DNA from: JBBDMW01 sp040878005
GTDB taxonomy: Bacteria; Chloroflexota; Dehalococcoidia; Lucifugimonadales; Lucifugimonadaceae
Direction of reading: 5' to 3'
NCBI GenBank assembly: GCA_040878005.1
Contig: JBBDMW010000060.1
Coordinates: 1 to 52,902 of the forward strand
Length of the DNA stretch: 52,902 nt
Shown here: in pieces, positions 51,968-52,902 of the stretch
Numbering within the stretch: position 1 is the first letter of the stretch
Layout of the letters: each line of letters begins with the position of its first letter
Notes under the pieces: model-generated
Told to the model about the DNA's origin: nothing
The model's input: only the letters and a program-made list of their open reading frames with translations
The model's database searches: none
Position numbers and translations under genes: made by a program

Positions 51968-52775
51968 AACAACCACTTCGAATGGCTTTGCCATCCTGCG
52001 GGACGTGTTGCTGGACCAGCGACGCTCGCTGCCGCTGTGGGGCCTCGCCCTGGCAGCGATCAGCATCATATACAGCGGTTTCTACCCGTTGATGGGCGAC
52101 GCAGGTGAGTTCGAGGAGCTCATGTCGACCATGCCCGAAGGGCTGATGACCGCGCTGGGCTTCGACGACATTGGAACTGCCGCCGGTTACATAAGCTCCA
52201 GCGTCTTCGGACTCCTTGGCCCCGCACTGCTGCTCGTCTTCGCAATCGGCGCAGGCAGCCGGCTGATCGCCGGCCGTGAAGAAGACGGCACGCTGGAACT
52301 GGAGCTTACCCACCCGGTGGCCCGCAGGAGAATCCTCTTCGAGCGGCTGTTTGCGCTGTGGATTTCCATCTTTGCGCTGGTCCTGGTAGTCGCCATCGTC
52401 GTACAGGGAATGATTGCAGCGCTTGGCATGGATGTGGGGACCAACGAGATCCTGGCCGCCAGCACCGCACTGCTGCTCCTCGGACTGGCCTTCGGCACCA
52501 TAGCGCTCGCGGCAGGCGCCGCCACCGGACGCCGCAGCGTGGCGATGGGATTGGCAGCGGGACTCGCCGTGCTCTCATTCATCGCCAATGCCATCGGCCC
52601 GGTCGTGGACGCGCTGGGCTGGCTGACCGAGGTATCGCCATGGTCGTGGTACATAGCCGAAAGGCCACTCGTAAACGGATGGGACCTGCAGGGGCTACTC
52701 CTCCTGGCCATAGTCCCAATCGTGGCCGCCATCGTGGCCGCAGCGATGTTCAACCGCCGCGACCTGGGCGTGTGA
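51957..52775 (+). CDS. ABC-2-type exporter permease
   Basis: A 272-residue membrane protein with about six hydrophobic helices: near 25-45, two at 85-110, 135-160, 165-190 and 190-215, and a last one at 245-265. The ATG at 51957 is preceded by GAGGAGG and lies within the end of the ATPase gene; a more upstream ATG would read through the ATPase sequence. With the ATPase it forms an exporter of unknown substrate controlled by the TetR protein. Confidence 0.86.
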   Translation: MAAETTTSNGFAILRDVLLDQRRSLPLWGLALAAISIIYSGFYPLMGDAGEFEELMSTMPEGLMTALGFDDIGTAAGYISSSVFGLLGPALLLVFAIGAGSRLIAGREEDGTLELELTHPVARRRILFERLFALWISIFALVLVVAIVVQGMIAALGMDVGTNEILAASTALLLLGLAFGTIALAAGAATGRRSVAMGLAAGLAVLSFIANAIGPVVDALGWLTEVSPWSWYIAERPLVNGWDLQGLLLLAIVPIVAAIVAAAMFNRRDLGV

Positions 52776-52825
52776 TCACAGCACCAGCTTCTGCCACAAC
52801 AGCCGCCAACCCTCCTTCTTCATGT

Positions 52826-52902
52826 AGGGGCGGCCCTGCGTGGCCGCCCTCCTGGCCAACCCACCCCAACCACCATGTCGTCTCGACCGAAGCGGAGAGA
52901 CC
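52826..52902. repeat. REP-like dispersed-repeat motifs
   Basis: Two hairpin-forming stretches near the end. The first pairs GGGCGGCC (52828-52835) with GGCCGCCC (52842-52849) over a 6-nt loop. The second, about 52875-52902, contains GTCTC and GAGAC arms enclosing CCG-AAG-CGG. Both resemble the short intergenic palindromic repeats seen many times in environmental bacterial genomes. Only one copy of each is present here, so repeat status is inferred. Confidence 0.45.

Noticed and set aside
1..52902. CRISPR arrays, tRNA or rRNA genes, transposases
   Set aside because: I saw no regularly spaced direct repeats, no cloverleaf or rRNA-like sequence and no transposase-like protein. A covariance-model scan would be needed to exclude small RNAs.

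Overview
The window reads as a high-GC bacterial chromosome fragment in draft state, with runs of N at 10251-10260, 32909-33008 and 45119-45218. Bacterial markers are PanB/PanC, Dpp-type ABC importers, TetR and NarL/LuxR-type regulators, a sigma-70 region 4-like domain and an AceE-type pyruvate dehydrogenase. Three mandelate-racemase/muconate-lactonizing (MR/MLE) enzymes, an F420-type LLM oxidoreductase and an archaellum cluster together suggest a Chloroflexota bacterium, perhaps SAR202/Dehalococcoidia-like. That placement is inference; there is no rRNA or tRNA here to test it.

The centrepiece is an archaellum (archaeal flagellum) operon on the minus strand, about 37.8 to 30.1 kb. In transcription order it holds archaellin ArlB, a 42-residue ArlC-like coiled-coil protein, a 298-residue ArlCDE-like protein, an ArlG-like protein, two ArlF-like proteins, the KaiC-like ATPase ArlH, the motor/assembly ATPase ArlI (broken by an N gap) and the membrane platform ArlJ. 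It continues without an obvious break into an acidic low-complexity protein, a soluble PAS-histidine kinase-receiver hybrid and a LuxR-type response regulator. Another NarL-type regulator is divergent from arlB, a further one follows at 26.2 kb, and a membrane kinase with single-domain receivers lies at 19-23 kb. No CheA/CheW/CheF, bacterial flagellar gene or prepilin peptidase is visible. The layout suggests a euryarchaeal-type rotary filament placed under bacterial two-component control.

Left region (0.7-18 kb): a histidine phosphatase and a fused APH-like/P-loop kinase; a complete peptide/nickel-type ABC importer operon (lipoprotein, two permeases, two ATPases; 4.2-10.2 kb); a Gfo/Idh/MocA dehydrogenase; tandem paralogous HAD hydrolases; a galactonate-dehydratase-like enzyme; a GT-C membrane glycosyltransferase; an LLM oxidoreductase; and a HEAT-repeat protein ending in a sigma region 4-like helix-turn-helix.

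Middle (18-27 kb): two D-2-hydroxyacid dehydrogenases, signalling genes, a second MR/MLE enzyme, a methyltransferase and a UDP-sugar epimerase.

Right region (38-52.9 kb): an O-methyltransferase, an unaccompanied AceE-like enzyme, an HpcH/HpaI aldolase, an S9 peptidase, a third MR/MLE enzyme, a 5'-truncated S1 protease beside a BsuPI-like lipoprotein, a degenerate HhH protein, panB-panC, and a TetR-ABC exporter operon with an operator-promoter that predicts a leaderless transcript. The MR/MLE enzymes, aldolase, Gfo/Idh and hydroxyacid dehydrogenases fit catabolism of sugar acids or related organic acids.
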